Shown one piece after another: positions 7,742-24,759 of a DNA stretch of 64,000 nt (position 1 is the first letter of the stretch; every line of letters starts with the position of its first letter). The translations under genes were made by a program, and so were the position numbers. The notes beneath the pieces are model-generated. The model saw only the letters and a list, made by a program, of their open reading frames with translations. It searched no databases and was not told where the DNA came from. This DNA comes from Brachybacterium saurashtrense (GTDB lineage Bacteria > Actinomycetota > Actinomycetes > Actinomycetales > Dermabacteraceae), in the NCBI RefSeq assembly GCF_003355475.1, contig NZ_CP031356.1:1054001-1118000 (forward strand), read 5' to 3'.

Positions 7742-9346
7742 GTGATCACCGTGCACGACCTCGCCATCCGCGTCGGCGCCCGGCTGCTCATGAGCGGCGT
7801 GTCCTTCCAGGTCACCGACGGAGACAGGATCGGCCTGGTGGGCCGCAACGGCGCCGGCAAGACCACGCTCACCAAGGTGCTCTCGGGCACGCTGGACCCC
7901 TCCGAGGGCAGCGTCGAGGTGGCCGGCGAGCTCGGCTACCTCCCGCAGGACACCCACAGCGGCGAGGACACCGAACCGGTGCTCTCGCGGATCCTCTCCG
8001 CGCGCGGCCTCGACGGGATCCTGAAGAAGCTGCGGCGCGCGGAGGAGGAGATGGGGGACATGTCCCTCTCCGAGGCCCGCCGGGAGAAGGCGATGAACCG
8101 CTACCCGCGCATCGAGGCGGAGCTCGAGGCGGCGGGCGGCTACGCGGCGGAGGCCGAGGCCAAGCGCATGGCCGCGAACCTGGGACTGCCCAACCGCCTG
8201 CTGGAGCAGGAGCTCGGCACCCTCTCCGGCGGTCAGCGCCGCCGCGTGGAGCTGGCGCGCATCCTGTTCTCGCAGGCCTCCACGATGATCCTCGACGAGC
8301 CCACCAACCACCTCGACCACGACTCCATCGTGTGGCTGCGGGAGTACCTCATGAGCTACCGCGGCGGGCTGATCGTGATCAGCCACGACGTGGAGCTCGT
8401 CGAGCAGGTGGTCAACAAGGTGTTCTACCTCGACGCGAACCGCGCGCACATCGACATCTACAACATGGGCTGGAAGCAGTACCTGCGCCAGCGCGAGGAC
8501 GACGAGAAGCGCCGCAAGCGGGAGCGCGCCAACGCGGAGAAGAAAGCCACCCAGCTCACCGCCCAGGCGGAGAAGATGCGCGCCAAGGCCACCAAGGCCG
8601 TCGCGGCCCAGAACATGCTGCGGCGCGCCGAGCGGATGCTCGACGGCGTCGAGGGGGAGCGGCAGCAGGACCGCGTGGCCTCGCTGCGCTTCCCCAAGCC
8701 CGCTCCCTGCGGGAAGACCCCGCTGATGGCGGAGGACCTCTCGAAGTCCTACGGCAGCCTCGAGATCTTCACCGGCGTGGACCTCGCCATCGACCGCGGC
8801 TCGAAGGTGGTGATCCTGGGCCTGAACGGCGCCGGCAAGACGACCCTGCTGCGGATCCTCGCGGGCGTGGACGCCTCGGACACCGGTGGCCTGCTGCCCG
8901 GGCACGGCCTGCGCGTGGGCTACTACGCCCAGGAGCACGAGACGCTGGACCTGGACCGCACCGTGCTGGAGAACATGATGACCGCGGCGTACGAGCTGCC
9001 GGAGGTCGAGGCCCGCAAGATCCTGGGCTCCTTCCTGTTCACCGGGGACGACGTGTACAAGCCGGCCCGGGTTCTCTCCGGCGGGGAGAAGACCCGCCTG
9101 GCGCTCGCGGCGCTGGTGGTCTCCAGCGCGAACGTGCTGCTGCTGGACGAGCCGACGAACAACCTCGACCCGGCCAGCCGCGAGGAGATCCTGGGAGCGC
9201 TGGCCGCCTTCGAGGGCGCCGTGGTGCTGGTCTCCCACGATCCCGGCGCGGTCGCGGCGCTCAGCCCGGAGCGGGTGCTGATGATGCCGGACGCGGTCGA
9301 GGACCTCTGGAACGCCGAGTACCAGGAGCTCATCGAGCTGGCCTGA
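7742..9346 (+). CDS. ABC-F family ATPase (ribosome-associated)
   Basis: 534 aa with two ABC domains and no membrane segments. Domain 1 has Walker A GRNGAGKTT, signature LSGGQRRR and Walker B MILDEPTNHLD. A charged linker follows (REDDEKRRKRERANAEKK, about residues 250-280, likely coiled coil). Domain 2 has Walker A GLNGAGKTT, signature LSGGEKTR and LLLDEPTNNLD. ABC-F proteins act on the ribosomal E site and either regulate translation or protect from antibiotics; the sequence alone does not tell which. The start is GTG 7742 after GGACAGGAG. Neighbours give no resistance context, so a housekeeping role is more likely. Confidence 0.93.
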   Translation: MITVHDLAIRVGARLLMSGVSFQVTDGDRIGLVGRNGAGKTTLTKVLSGTLDPSEGSVEVAGELGYLPQDTHSGEDTEPVLSRILSARGLDGILKKLRRAEEEMGDMSLSEARREKAMNRYPRIEAELEAAGGYAAEAEAKRMAANLGLPNRLLEQELGTLSGGQRRRVELARILFSQASTMILDEPTNHLDHDSIVWLREYLMSYRGGLIVISHDVELVEQVVNKVFYLDANRAHIDIYNMGWKQYLRQREDDEKRRKRERANAEKKATQLTAQAEKMRAKATKAVAAQNMLRRAERMLDGVEGERQQDRVASLRFPKPAPCGKTPLMAEDLSKSYGSLEIFTGVDLAIDRGSKVVILGLNGAGKTTLLRILAGVDASDTGGLLPGHGLRVGYYAQEHETLDLDRTVLENMMTAAYELPEVEARKILGSFLFTGDDVYKPARVLSGGEKTRLALAALVVSSANVLLLDEPTNNLDPASREEILGALAAFEGAVVLVSHDPGAVAALSPERVLMMPDAVEDLWNAEYQELIELA

Positions 9347-9388
9347 GCCGGCGGCTCGCCGCGAGGCCGCGACCGGCCCCCCGGGCTG

Positions 9389-9394
9389 TATCGT
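9389..9394 (+). promoter_or_regulatory. -10 element for SatD-like gene
   Basis: TATCGT, matching TANNNT, lies 47 bases upstream of ATG 9442. The -35 is not recognisable. Confidence 0.4.
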
Positions 9395-9441
9395 GAGGAA
9401 CAGCCGATTTTCTCTGTGCAGCGCGTGCGAAAGCGGGTCCG

Positions 9442-10059
9442 ATGTTCGTCCTGTCCCTCTCCGGCCGGCCCGGCCACGGCCGCACCGCCGCGGATCCCGT
9501 GCCGGAGCTGCTGGCCGCCCTCGACCCCCTGGAGCTGCCGCTGCCGCCGGAGCGGACGGCCGGCCCGGAGATGCTCGTGCTGGCCGGTCGCGCCGAGACC
9601 GCGCTGGAGGTGCTGCTGCGCGCCGTGGAGAGCGGTGCGGTCGCCGTCGGACTGGGGATCGGCGCGGTGCCCGCGCCGCTGCCGGACTCCGTGCGGGAGC
9701 TGTCCGGTCCCGCCCTGGAGGCGTCCGCGGAGGCGGTGCGCAGCGCCCTGACCACCTCGCAGGTGCCGCTGGCGGTGCGCGCGGCCGATGCCCGCCACGC
9801 CGACACCGCCGCCGACGCCGAGGCCGTGCTGCGCCTGATCGGCTGGATGATCCGCACCCGCAACCGGGGCCAGTGGCAGGCCGTCCGCGCCCTGCGCGCC
9901 GAGCCGCAGATCACGCAGCGCGCCCTGGCCGAGCAGCTCGGCGTCACCCAGCAGACGGTCTCCCGGGCGGTGAAGACCAGCGGCTGGCGCGAGGAGAGCG
10001 CCGCCCACCCGCTCGCCGTGCGTCTGCTGAGCATGATCGACCTCACGTCCGCCCGCTGA
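9442..10059 (+). CDS. SatD-family-like protein with C-terminal helix-turn-helix
   Basis: 205 aa. The N-terminal ~120 residues resemble the SatD family (ERTAGPEMLV, GLGIGAVPAPLPDSVRELSG, GPALEASAEAVRSA). A helix-turn-helix follows near the C terminus (ITQRALAEQLGVTQQTVSRAVKTSG). SatD was named from a streptococcal acid-tolerance locus and its biochemical function is not established. The early LSLSGRPGHGR replaces the usual metal- or nucleotide-like motif of better conserved members. It is a single gene with its own -10, just ahead of efp. The HTH suggests DNA binding; the target is unknown. Confidence 0.65.
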   Translation: MFVLSLSGRPGHGRTAADPVPELLAALDPLELPLPPERTAGPEMLVLAGRAETALEVLLRAVESGAVAVGLGIGAVPAPLPDSVRELSGPALEASAEAVRSALTTSQVPLAVRAADARHADTAADAEAVLRLIGWMIRTRNRGQWQAVRALRAEPQITQRALAEQLGVTQQTVSRAVKTSGWREESAAHPLAVRLLSMIDLTSAR

Positions 10060-10097
10060 GCCGCGCCGCCCCCTCGGGTCGGCGCGCCCCTGCGCGC

Positions 10098-10103
10098 TAT
10101 CCT
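10098..10103 (+). promoter_or_regulatory. -10 element for efp-nusB
   Basis: TATCCT, 32 bases before the efp ATG at 10135, with GAGGAG as ribosome-binding site. The -35 is weak. Confidence 0.45.
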
Positions 10104-10134
10104 TGGCACGCCCCGACGACTACCGAGGAGACCC

Positions 10135-10684
10135 ATGGCGACGACGAACGACCTCAAGAACGGAATGGTGCTGGTCATCGACCAGCAGCTGTGGAGCGTG
10201 GTCGAGTTCCAGCACGTCAAGCCCGGCAAGGGCCCCGCCTTCGTGCGCACCAAGCTGAAGAACGTGATGACCGGCAAGGGCGTGGACAAGACGTTCAACG
10301 CCGGCGTCAAGGTGGAGACCGCCACGGTGGACCGCCGCGACATGCAGTACTCGTACCTCGACGGGGACATGTACGTGTTCATGGACACCAGCACCTGGGA
10401 GCAGACGAGCCTCACCGCGGAGATCGTCGGCGACGCCAAGGACTTCATGGGCGAGAACCAGGACGTGGTGGTCGCCTTCCACGAGGGCAACGCGCTGTTC
10501 GTCGAGCTGCCGCAGAACGTGGTGCTCGAGATCGAGGAGACGGAGCCGGGCCTGCAGGGCGACCGCTCCAGCGGCGGCACCAAGCCGGCCCGCCTCTCCA
10601 CCGGCCGCGAGATCCAGGTCCCGCTGTTCATCAACATCGGCGACTCCGTGCGCGTGGGCACCGCGAACGGCGAGTACAAGGACC

Positions 10685-10692
<8 letters not shown>
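10135..10692 (+). CDS. efp: Translation elongation factor P
   Basis: 185 aa with three beta-barrel domains: KOW-like (1-65), OB (66-125) and the C-terminal OB domain. The loop that reaches the peptidyl-transferase centre reads PGKGPAF with Lys32, the position modified in many bacteria. No EpmA/EarP-type modification gene is present in the window. EF-P relieves ribosome stalling at polyproline. The C terminus ([17 protein letters not shown]) is complete. The gene overlaps nusB by 8 bases, forming a two-gene transcription/translation operon. Confidence 0.98.
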
Positions 10693-13004
<2,312 letters not shown>

Positions 13005-13015
<11 letters not shown>

Positions 13016-14351
13016 GACCACCCCCTCCTCCCCGTCGACCGCAGCGGTCGACGCCCCCGCCGCGCTGCTGCTCCGCGGCGGTCGCCCCTACGGCGAGGAC
13101 GTCGCGGACGTGCTCGTGCGCGACGGCCGCATCGAGGCCGTCGGCCCGGACCTCGACGCGCCCGAGGGCGCGGAGATCGTCGACGCCGACGGCTGCATCC
13201 TGCTGCCCGGTCTGGTGGACCTCCACACCCACCTGCGCGAGCCGGGCGGCGAGGAGGCCGAGACTGTCGAGACCGGCACCCGCGCCGCCGCCCGCGGCGG
13301 CTTCACGGCCGTGCACGCGATGGCGAACACCACCCCCGTCGGCGACACCGCCGGAGTGGTGGAGCAGGTGGCCCGTCGCGGCGACAGCGCCGGCTGGTGC
13401 GTCGTGCGGCCCGTCGGCGCGGTCACCGTGGGCCTGGCGGGGGAGCGCCTCGCCGAGCTCGACGCGATGGCGAACTCCCGCGCCCGCGTGCGCGTGTTCA
13501 GCGACGACGGCAAGTGCGTCCACGACCCGGTGCTGATGCGCCGCGCGCTGGAGTACGTGAAGTCCTTCGACGGCGTGATCGCGCAGCACGCGCAGGACCC
13601 GCGGCTCACGGAGGGCGCCCAGATGCACGAGGGCGTGGTCTCCGCGGAGCTGGGCCTGGCCGGCTGGCCCGCGGTCGCCGAGGAGTCGATCATCGCCCGT
13701 GACGTGCTGCTGGCCCAGCACGTCGGCTCGCGCCTGCACGTGTGCCACCTCTCCACCGCCGGCAGCGTGGACATCATCCGCTGGGCGAAGCAGCGCGGCA
13801 TCGCGGTGACCGCCGAGGTCACACCGCACCATCTGCTGCTCACCGACGAGAACGTGCGCCAGTTCGACGCCGTGTTCAAGGTGAACCCGCCGCTGCGCAC
13901 CGCGGAGGACGTCGAGGCGGTCCGCGCGGGCCTGGCCGACGGCACCATCGACATCGTCGCCACCGACCACGCCCCCCATCCGCGCGATGCCAAGGACCGC
14001 GAGTGGGACCAGGCGGCGATGGGCATGACCGGCCTGGAGACGGCGCTCTCCCTGGTGCAGCGCACCATGGTGGACGAGGGCCGGCTGAGCTGGCGCGACG
14101 TGGCCCGGGTGCTGTCCGAGAAGCCCGCCGAGATCGGGCGGGACGAGGACCAGGGGCGCCCGCTGGCCGCCGGCGAGCCCGCGAACCTGCTGGTGTGGGA
14201 TCCGCGCCCGGTGCGCCTGGCGGATCCGGAGGAGCACGCCTCCCTCAGCCGCAACTCGCCGTTCGCGGGCCTGGAGCTGCCGGGCCTGAACCGGCTCACC
14301 GTGCTCGCCGGCCGGCCCACCGTCCGCGACGGACGGGTGGTGGAGCGGTGA
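13005..14351 (+). CDS. pyrC: Dihydroorotase
   Basis: 448-aa class I dihydroorotase, amidohydrolase fold. The metal-binding motif is [15 protein letters not shown], with further ligands in [10 protein letters not shown] and the catalytic Asp in [14 protein letters not shown]. It cyclises carbamoyl-aspartate to dihydroorotate. GTG 13005 lies inside the end of pyrB; the first ~20 residues are Ser/Thr/Ala-rich and not conserved. The next step (pyrD) is not encoded in this window. Confidence 0.96.
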
Positions 14352-14842
14352 GCGAGCAGCTCGTCCCGGTGCTGCTGCTCGCCCTGCTGTTCCTGCTGAT
14401 CCTCGCCGCGATGTGGTGGGGGTGGCGCCGGCGCGGCCGCTCCCAGCAGCACCTCCCCGTCCCGGACGCCCGGGCGCTCGACGCCCTCGGCGAGGACGTC
14501 GCCCACGGACCGGTCGAGGCGATCTACGTGGACACCGTGCTCGCCGAGCAGCCCCTCGAGCGGATCGTCGCCCACGGCCTGGGCCAGCGCTCCCGCGCCC
14601 GCGTCACCCTGGGCGACGGCGGCTCCTGGCGGATCGAGCGCGAGGGCGCACCGGATCTCACCGTGCCCGCCGCCGCGCTGGCCGAGATCACCTCGGGCCC
14701 GGGCATGGCCGGCAAGTTCATCGGCGGCGACGGCCTGCTGATCCTCCGCTGGCGCCTGGGCGACCAGCTCCTCGACACCGGCCTGCGCCTGCAGCGGCGC
14801 GCCGACCACGACCTCCTGCTCTCCCGGAAGGAGCACGCATGA
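14348..14842 (+). CDS. Single-span membrane protein of the pyr operon (Rv1382-like position)
   Basis: 164 aa. One N-terminal transmembrane helix ([19 protein letters not shown], residues ~5-23) is followed by an Arg-rich stop-transfer stretch and a cytosolic domain of about 130 residues, resembling a bacterial PH-like fold ([36 protein letters not shown]). A membrane protein sits in the same place, between pyrC and carA, in Mycobacterium (Rv1382). GTG 14348 overlaps the pyrC stop; its own stop overlaps carA. Function is unknown; the conserved location hints at a link to pyrimidine or carbamoyl-phosphate metabolism. Confidence 0.75.
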   Translation: MSEQLVPVLLLALLFLLILAAMWWGWRRRGRSQQHLPVPDARALDALGEDVAHGPVEAIYVDTVLAEQPLERIVAHGLGQRSRARVTLGDGGSWRIEREGAPDLTVPAAALAEITSGPGMAGKFIGGDGLLILRWRLGDQLLDTGLRLQRRADHDLLLSRKEHA

Positions 14843-16046
14843 CCTCCACCGCTTCCACCCCCTCCACCGCGCCGGGGACCCCCCGTGCGCGACGCGAGCG
14901 CGCCCTGCTGGTCCTCGAGGACGGCTCCGTGCTGCGCGGCAGCGCCTACGGCGCCCGCGGCTCCCGCCTCGGCGAGGTGGTCTTCAGCACCGGCATGACC
15001 GGCTACCAGGAGACCCTCACCGATCCCTCCTACGCCGGCCAGATCGTGGTGCAGACCGCCCCGCACATCGGCAACACCGGCGCGAACAGCGAGGACATGG
15101 AGTCCCGGCGGGTGTGGGTGCGCGGCTACGCCGTGCGCGACGCCAGCCGCCTCGCCTCCTCCTACCGCGCCGAGCAGACCCTCGACGAGCTGCTGATCGG
15201 CAGCGACGTGGTGGGCATCAGCGACATCGACACCCGCATGCTCACCCGCCTGCTGCGGGAGAACGGCTCGCTGCGCGGCGGCATCTTCTCCGGCGACGCC
15301 CTCGCCGCCTCCGAGGAGGAGCTGCTCGCCCAGGTGCGCGAGCAGCCCGAGATGGCCGGCGCCAGCTTCGTCGAGGAGGTGACGATCGCGCAGCCGGTGG
15401 TGCTCGAGCCCGAGGGCGAGGCGATCGGCACCGTCGCCGCCGTGGACCTCGGCATCAAGGGCGCCACCCCGCGGAACATGCTCGCCCGCGGCCTGCGCGT
15501 GCACCTGCTGCCCGCCACCACCGCCCTCGAGGACCTCCTCGCCGTCGAGCCGGACGCGGTGTTCTTCTCCAACGGCCCCGGCGACCCCGCCACCGCCCAG
15601 GACCAGGTGGAGCTGCTGCGCGGCGTGCTCGACGCCGAGATCCCGTTCTTCGGGATCTGCTTCGGCAACCAGCTGCTGGGCCGCGCGCTCGGCTTCGACA
15701 CCTACAAGCTGAAGTTCGGCCACCGCGGCATCAACCAGCCCGTCCAGGACCGTGAGACCGGGCAGGTGGCGATCACCGCCCACAACCACGGCTTCGCGGT
15801 GGACGTGCCGCTCGAGGGCGAGCACGTCGCCCCCCACGACGGCGGCCGCTACGGCCGCGTCGTGGTCTCCCACGTCGGCCTGAACGACGACGTCGTCGAG
15901 GGGCTGCGCTGCCTCGACCGCCCGGCGTTCTCCGTCCAGTACCACCCCGAGGCCGCCGGCGGCCCCCACGACGCCGCCTCCCTCTTCGACCGTCTCGCGG
16001 AGATGGCGACCGCCCACCGCGCCGCCTCCGCCACCAAGGAGTCCTG

Positions 16047-16047
<1 letters not shown>
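14839..16047 (+). CDS. carA: Carbamoyl-phosphate synthase small (glutaminase) subunit
   Basis: 402 aa. The N-terminal CPSase domain ([35 protein letters not shown]) is followed by a class I glutamine amidotransferase. The nucleophile is the Cys in [12 protein letters not shown], and the His/Glu pair is in [13 protein letters not shown]. It supplies ammonia to CarB for both pyrimidine and arginine synthesis. It overlaps the membrane gene upstream by ATGA and carB by one base (TGATG). Confidence 0.98.
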
Positions 16048-19396
<3,349 letters not shown>

Positions 19397-19400
<4 letters not shown>

Positions 19401-20239
19401 GCACCGCGGAGCATTTCGGGGCGCGCCTGCAGGAGGCGGTCGCCTCCTGCGGGCCCCTGGTGGCGGGCATCGACCCGCACTCCGCGCTGCTGGAGGCCTG
19501 GTCCCTGCCCGACACCGCGGACGGGCTGCGCGACTTCTCGCTGACGGCGCTGGACGCCGTGGCGGGGGAGGTCGCGGCGATCAAGCCGCAGTCCGCGTTC
19601 TTCGAGCGCCACGGCGCCGCCGGGGTGGCGGTGCTCGAGGAGCTGCTGCGGAAGGCCCGGGAGGCGGGCGTGCTCACCATCCTCGACGTCAAGCGCGGGG
19701 ACATCGGCTCCACCATGGCCGCCTACGCCGAGGCGCACCTGCTGCCCGGCGCGCCGCTCGAGGCCGATGCGATCACCGTGAGCCCCTACCTCGGGGCCGG
19801 GTCGCTGGATCCGGCGGTGCGCCTGGCCGCCGCGCACGGGAAGGGCCTGTTCCTGCTGGCGCTCACCTCGAACCCGGACGGACCGCAGGTCCAGCACGCC
19901 CGCACCGTCCGCGACACGCCGGTGGCGGCGGAGATCGCGCGACACGCCGAGGAGGTGGGAGGCGGCACGGACGACCGCTGGTCGAGCGTGGGCCTGGTGG
20001 TCGGCGCGACGGTCGGCGCGGCCTACCGCGAGCTCGGCCTGGAGCAGGCGGCACCGTCGGCGCCGCTGCTGGCGCCCGGCTTCGGCGCCCAGGGCGCGGG
20101 ACCTGCCGAGCTCCGCGAGGTGTTCGGTGACAATGCAGGTCACGTGCTGGTTTCGCTCTCGCGCGGACTGCTCGCGGCGGGACCGGACCCGGCAGCCATG
20201 CGGGCACGGGCCGCGCAGCTGCGCGCGGACTACTCCTGA
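19397..20239 (+). CDS. pyrF: Orotidine 5'-phosphate decarboxylase, type 2
   Basis: 280 aa, the longer type-2 form common in actinobacteria and myxobacteria. The catalytic Lys/Asp array is [15 protein letters not shown], with substrate contacts in [18 protein letters not shown] and the phosphate-binding [13 protein letters not shown]. It decarboxylates OMP to UMP, the last pathway step and the source of the signal read by PyrR. The GTG start overlaps the carB stop. pyrE and pyrD are absent from the cluster. Confidence 0.96.
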
Positions 20240-20247
20240 GGCGCGCG

Positions 20248-20283
20248 CCCCGGGAGCACGCGTCGCCGGCGGTGCTCCCGGGG
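20248..20283 (+). terminator. Terminator of the pyr operon
   Basis: Perfect 12-bp stem CCCCGGGAGCAC / GTGCTCCCGGGG with a 12-base loop, 8 bases after the pyrF stop. No T-tract. Confidence 0.75.
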
Positions 20284-20371
20284 CCGGCCCGTCCGCGCTC
20301 GGCGAGGGCCCGATACGCACCGGACCAGCGACTGAGCACCTCAAAAGTGCCCTCCACCACGAATATGGGGT

Positions 20372-20377
20372 TACGCT
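20372..20377 (+). promoter_or_regulatory. -10 element for mihF-gmk
   Basis: TACGCT in a comparatively AT-rich patch (from CAAAAGTG to GGGGTTACGC, about 20342-20375), giving a leader of about 55 bases before GTG 20441 with AGAGG as ribosome-binding site. The rest of the 200-base gap holds only the pyr terminator. Confidence 0.45.
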
Positions 20378-20440
20378 CTTCCCACACCGAGATCCTCCCG
20401 GATCTCCACGTCACCAGCGACAGAACAAGAGGTAAGAACA

Positions 20441-20767
20441 GTGGCTCTCCCTCCCCTCACCCCTGAGCAGCGCGCCGAGGCCCTGAAGAAGGCCGCCGAG
20501 GCCCGCCGCGAGCGCGCCGCGATCAAGGCGCGCCTCAAGGACAGCGCCGGTCACCGCGGCGAGGAGATCAAGAAGGTCCTCGACGAGGCCGAGACCAACG
20601 AGATCGTCGGCCGCCTGCGCGTCTCCGCCCTGCTGGAGGCCCTGCCCGGCGTGGGCAAGGTCAAGGCGCAGCAGATCATGGAGGAGATCGGCATCTCGCC
20701 CTCTCGCAAGATCCGCGGCCTCGGCTCCCACCAGGCGGAGAAGCTCGTCGCGCACTTCGCCGAGTGA
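20441..20767 (+). CDS. mihF: Actinobacterial integration host factor (mIHF)
   Basis: 108-aa basic DNA-binding protein, unrelated to enterobacterial IHF. It has an N-terminal helix ([20 protein letters not shown]) and a helix-two-turn-helix module with [20 protein letters not shown] and [14 protein letters not shown], the pattern of mycobacterial mIHF and streptomycete sIHF. It compacts the nucleoid and affects topology. The order mihF-gmk-rpoZ-coaBC-metK is a widely conserved actinobacterial arrangement. The start is GTG 20441. Confidence 0.96.
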   Translation: MALPPLTPEQRAEALKKAAEARRERAAIKARLKDSAGHRGEEIKKVLDEAETNEIVGRLRVSALLEALPGVGKVKAQQIMEEIGISPSRKIRGLGSHQAEKLVAHFAE

Positions 20768-21363
20768 ACGACTCCACCACCGGGGCCGGCGCCGCGACGG
20801 CGCCGGCCCCGGTCACGGTTCTGGCAGGCCCCACCGCGGTGGGGAAGGGCACCGTCTCCGCGGCGATCCGCGCCCGCTACCCGGAGATCTGGCTGTCCGT
20901 CTCCGCGACCACCCGCGCCCCGCGCCCGGGTGAGGTCGACGGCGTGCACTACCGCTTCGTGAGCGAGGAGGAGTTCGCCTCCCTCCTCGAGACCGGGCAG
21001 ATGCTCGAGTGGGCCGTGGTGCACGGGCGCAACAAGTACGGCACCCCGCGCGGCCCCGTCGAGGAGAAGGTCGCCGAGGGGCGCCCGGTGCTGCTCGAGA
21101 TCGATCTCGCCGGCGCCCGCCAGGTGCGCGAGACCCTCCCCGAGGCGCGGTTCGTGTTCCTCGCCCCGCCGGACTGGGACACGCTCGTGGACCGGCTCGT
21201 GGGTCGCGGCACCGAGGACGCCGAGGAGCGCGAGCGCCGGCTCGCCACCGCCCGGGTGGAGCTCGCGGCGGAGGGCGAGTTCGACGTCACCATCGTCAAC
21301 GACTCCGTGGAGCGCGCCGCCGACGAGCTCGCCGCCCTGGTGGGCGTGCGCGACCTCACCTGA
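20764..21363 (+). CDS. gmk: Guanylate kinase
   Basis: 199 aa. The P-loop reads GPTAVGKGT, where many guanylate kinases have GPSGVGKGT. GMP-binding residues lie in [20 protein letters not shown], and the lid region is [20 protein letters not shown]. It phosphorylates GMP/dGMP to GDP/dGDP. The GTG start overlaps the mihF stop by 4 bases. A hairpin separates it from rpoZ. Confidence 0.97.
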   Translation: MNDSTTGAGAATAPAPVTVLAGPTAVGKGTVSAAIRARYPEIWLSVSATTRAPRPGEVDGVHYRFVSEEEFASLLETGQMLEWAVVHGRNKYGTPRGPVEEKVAEGRPVLLEIDLAGARQVRETLPEARFVFLAPPDWDTLVDRLVGRGTEDAEERERRLATARVELAAEGEFDVTIVNDSVERAADELAALVGVRDLT

Positions 21364-21377
21364 TCGCGACCGCCGCC

Positions 21378-21403
21378 GCCCTCGCCCCGACGCGGGCGAG
21401 GGC
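21378..21403 (+). terminator. Hairpin terminator after gmk
   Basis: 10-bp perfect stem GCCCTCGCCC / GGGCGAGGGC with a 6-base loop, ending 11 bases before the rpoZ -10 box. Confidence 0.6.
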
Positions 21404-21414
21404 GTATCCTGGTG

Positions 21415-21420
21415 CGTCGC
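21415..21420 (+). promoter_or_regulatory. -10 element for rpoZ
   Basis: TATCCT, identical to the efp -10 at 10098, 26 bases before the rpoZ GTG, with GAAGGG as ribosome-binding site. Confidence 0.5.
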
Positions 21421-21446
21421 ACGTCATATCTCACGAAGGGACATCC

Positions 21447-21809
21447 GTGGCCGGAACAGTCGCCCAGCCCGAAGGCATCACGAACCCCCCGATCGACCGT
21501 CTGCTCGAGACGGTGGACTCGAAGTACGCCCTGGTGCTGTACAGCTCCCAGCGTGCCCGCCAGATCAACGCCTATTACTCGCAGCTCTCCGAGGGCCTGC
21601 TCGAGTTCGTCGGCCCGCTGGTGGACGTCGAGAACCAGGAGAAGCCGCTCTCGATCGCGCTGCGCGAGATCGACGAGGGTCTGCTCACGGTCCGCGAGAT
21701 CGACGAGGAGGAGTACGCCGCGCAGAACGAGCCGGACCCCAACGCCCCGGCCCCGCTGCTGCTCGGCGACGACGCCCCCGAGGTCCCGCCCGCCGACTTC
21801 CCGCTCTGA
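21447..21809 (+). CDS. rpoZ: DNA-directed RNA polymerase omega subunit
   Basis: 120 aa. It starts at GTG 21447 ([19 protein letters not shown]), placed by GAAGGG upstream and by the conserved start of omega. The core motif is [21 protein letters not shown] and the conserved [11 protein letters not shown] follows. The acidic, Pro-rich tail beyond residue ~90 is typical of actinobacterial omega. It aids assembly of the beta' subunit. It has its own -10 and lies 24 bases ahead of coaBC. Confidence 0.95.
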   Translation: MAGTVAQPEGITNPPIDRLLETVDSKYALVLYSSQRARQINAYYSQLSEGLLEFVGPLVDVENQEKPLSIALREIDEGLLTVREIDEEEYAAQNEPDPNAPAPLLLGDDAPEVPPADFPL

Positions 21810-21833
21810 TCCCGGCTCCCGACGGCCGCTGAG

Positions 21834-23105
21834 ATGAGCATCCCGCCGCGCACCCTCGACGGTGCCCGCGTGCTGGTGGGCGTCGCCGGGGGGATCGCCG
21901 CCTACAAGACCGCGCACCTGGTGCGCGGTCTTGTCGGTGAGGGGGCGGACGTGCGCGTCGTCCCCACCGCCTCCTCGCTCGAGTTCGTGGGCGCCGCGAC
22001 CTGGGAGGCGCTGAGCCACCACCCTGTGCGCACCAGCGTGTTCGAGGACGTGGACGAGGTGGCGCACGTGCGCCTCGGCCAGGAGGCGGACCTCCTGGTG
22101 ATCGCCCCCGCCACCGCGGACCTCGTGGCCCGCCTGCGCATGGGCCGGGCCGACGACCTCCTCACGGCCTCCGCGCTGGTCACCCGCGCCCCCGTGGTCA
22201 TCGCCCCGGCGATGCACACCGAGATGTGGGAGCACCCCGCCACGCGCGAGAACGTCGCGCTGCTGCGCGCTCGGGGCGTGACCGTGCTGGAGCCGGCCGA
22301 CGGCCGACTCACCGGCCCGGACAGCGGCCCCGGCCGCCTGCCGGAGCCGGAGGCGCTGCTGGACGCCGCCCGTGCCGCCCTCTCCGCGCCGCGGGACGAG
22401 CACGGCGCGGTGCGCCGCGATCTCGAGGGGCGGGACCTGCTGATCAGCGCCGGCGGCACCCGCGAGCAGCTCGACCCGGTGCGCTTCCTGGCCAACCACT
22501 CCTCGGGGCGCCAGGGCTGGGCGCTGGCGCACGCCGCCCTGGTGCGCGGCGCCCGCGTGCGCCTGGCCGCCGCGAACGTGGCCCTGGAGACCCCGCCCGG
22601 CGCGCAGCGTCTCGACGCGGGCAGCGCCGCCGAGCTCGCCGAGCTGGTCGCCGCCCACCGCGGCGCGGTGGACGCCCTGATCATGGCCGCGGCCGTCGCG
22701 GACTTCACCGCCGCCGAGCGCTCCCGCGACAAGATCAAGAAGGACGAGTCCGCCCCGGAGTCCGTCCCCGGCATCGCGCTGCGCCGCACCGAGGACATCC
22801 TGCGTCACAGTGTGCTGGAGCGCTCACGGACCGGCGCCGGCGTCCCCGCGATCGTCGGCTTCGCCGCGGAGACCGGGGGAGCGGACGGCGACGCCCTGTC
22901 CCTGGCCCGCGCCAAGGCGCGGCGCAAGGGCGCGGATCTGCTGGTCTTCAACGACGTCACCGCCGGCGTGTTCGGGGCCTCCGAGAACACCGTGCGGATC
23001 CTCGACCGCGACGGCGAGTACGTGGCCCACGCCACGGGCAGCAAGACCCTGGTGGCCCACGCCGTGCTCGACGCCCTCGCCCCCCTCCTGCCGGAAGTAC
23101 CCTGA
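21834..23105 (+). CDS. coaBC: Bifunctional phosphopantothenoylcysteine decarboxylase / phosphopantothenate-cysteine ligase
   Basis: 423 aa. The N-terminal CoaC flavoprotein domain (to ~190) has [11 protein letters not shown], the active-site His in [14 protein letters not shown], and APAMHTEMW where enterobacteria have PAMN; this variant is usual in actinobacteria. The C-terminal CoaB domain has [27 protein letters not shown] and the Lys pair in DKIKKDE. It makes 4'-phosphopantetheine for CoA; coaE, the last CoA step, is also in this window. No clear ribosome-binding site precedes the ATG. Confidence 0.96.
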   Translation: MSIPPRTLDGARVLVGVAGGIAAYKTAHLVRGLVGEGADVRVVPTASSLEFVGAATWEALSHHPVRTSVFEDVDEVAHVRLGQEADLLVIAPATADLVARLRMGRADDLLTASALVTRAPVVIAPAMHTEMWEHPATRENVALLRARGVTVLEPADGRLTGPDSGPGRLPEPEALLDAARAALSAPRDEHGAVRRDLEGRDLLISAGGTREQLDPVRFLANHSSGRQGWALAHAALVRGARVRLAAANVALETPPGAQRLDAGSAAELAELVAAHRGAVDALIMAAAVADFTAAERSRDKIKKDESAPESVPGIALRRTEDILRHSVLERSRTGAGVPAIVGFAAETGGADGDALSLARAKARRKGADLLVFNDVTAGVFGASENTVRILDRDGEYVAHATGSKTLVAHAVLDALAPLLPEVP

Positions 23106-23110
23106 GCCTC

Positions 23111-24315
<1,205 letters not shown>

Positions 24316-24319
<4 letters not shown>

Positions 24320-24759
24320 GCACGCCCGACCCCACCACGACGCGCACCCCTGCGGCCGACGCCACCGCACCGGGCGCCTCCGCCCCCGCCTCCGGGCTCG
24401 ACCCCGCCCTCGCCGCCCGTCTCAAGCGCGACGGCGCCGGACTGGTCACCGCCGTGGTGCAGGACGCCGCCGACGACCGCGTGCTGATGGTGGGATGGAT
24501 GGACGACGAGGCCCTGCACCGCACCCTCACCACCGGCCGCGCCACCTACTGGTCCCGGTCCCGCGGCGAGTACTGGCGCAAGGGCGACACCAGCGGGCAC
24601 GTGCAGTGGGTGCGCTCCGTGGCGCTGGACTGCGACGGCGACACCCTGCTGGTGCGCGTGGACCAGGTGGGCGCCGCCTGCCACCGCGGCACCGAGACCT
24701 GCTTCGACGACGGCGCGCTCGAGGTCGTCGTCACCGACCCGAGGGAGCGCACCCCATGA
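24316..24759 (+). CDS. hisI: Phosphoribosyl-AMP cyclohydrolase
   Basis: 147 aa, monofunctional (no PRA-PH domain). The active-site motifs are [32 protein letters not shown], the metal-binding D-C-D-G-D and [12 protein letters not shown]. The N-terminal ~35 residues are Thr/Ala/Pro-rich and disordered. It catalyses the third step of histidine synthesis. It is coupled to metK upstream (GTGA) and trpE downstream (ATGA); the usual partner hisF is not here. Confidence 0.95.

Noticed and set aside
23106..23110. SAM riboswitch ahead of metK
   Set aside because: Only 5 bases separate coaBC from metK, so there is no room for one.
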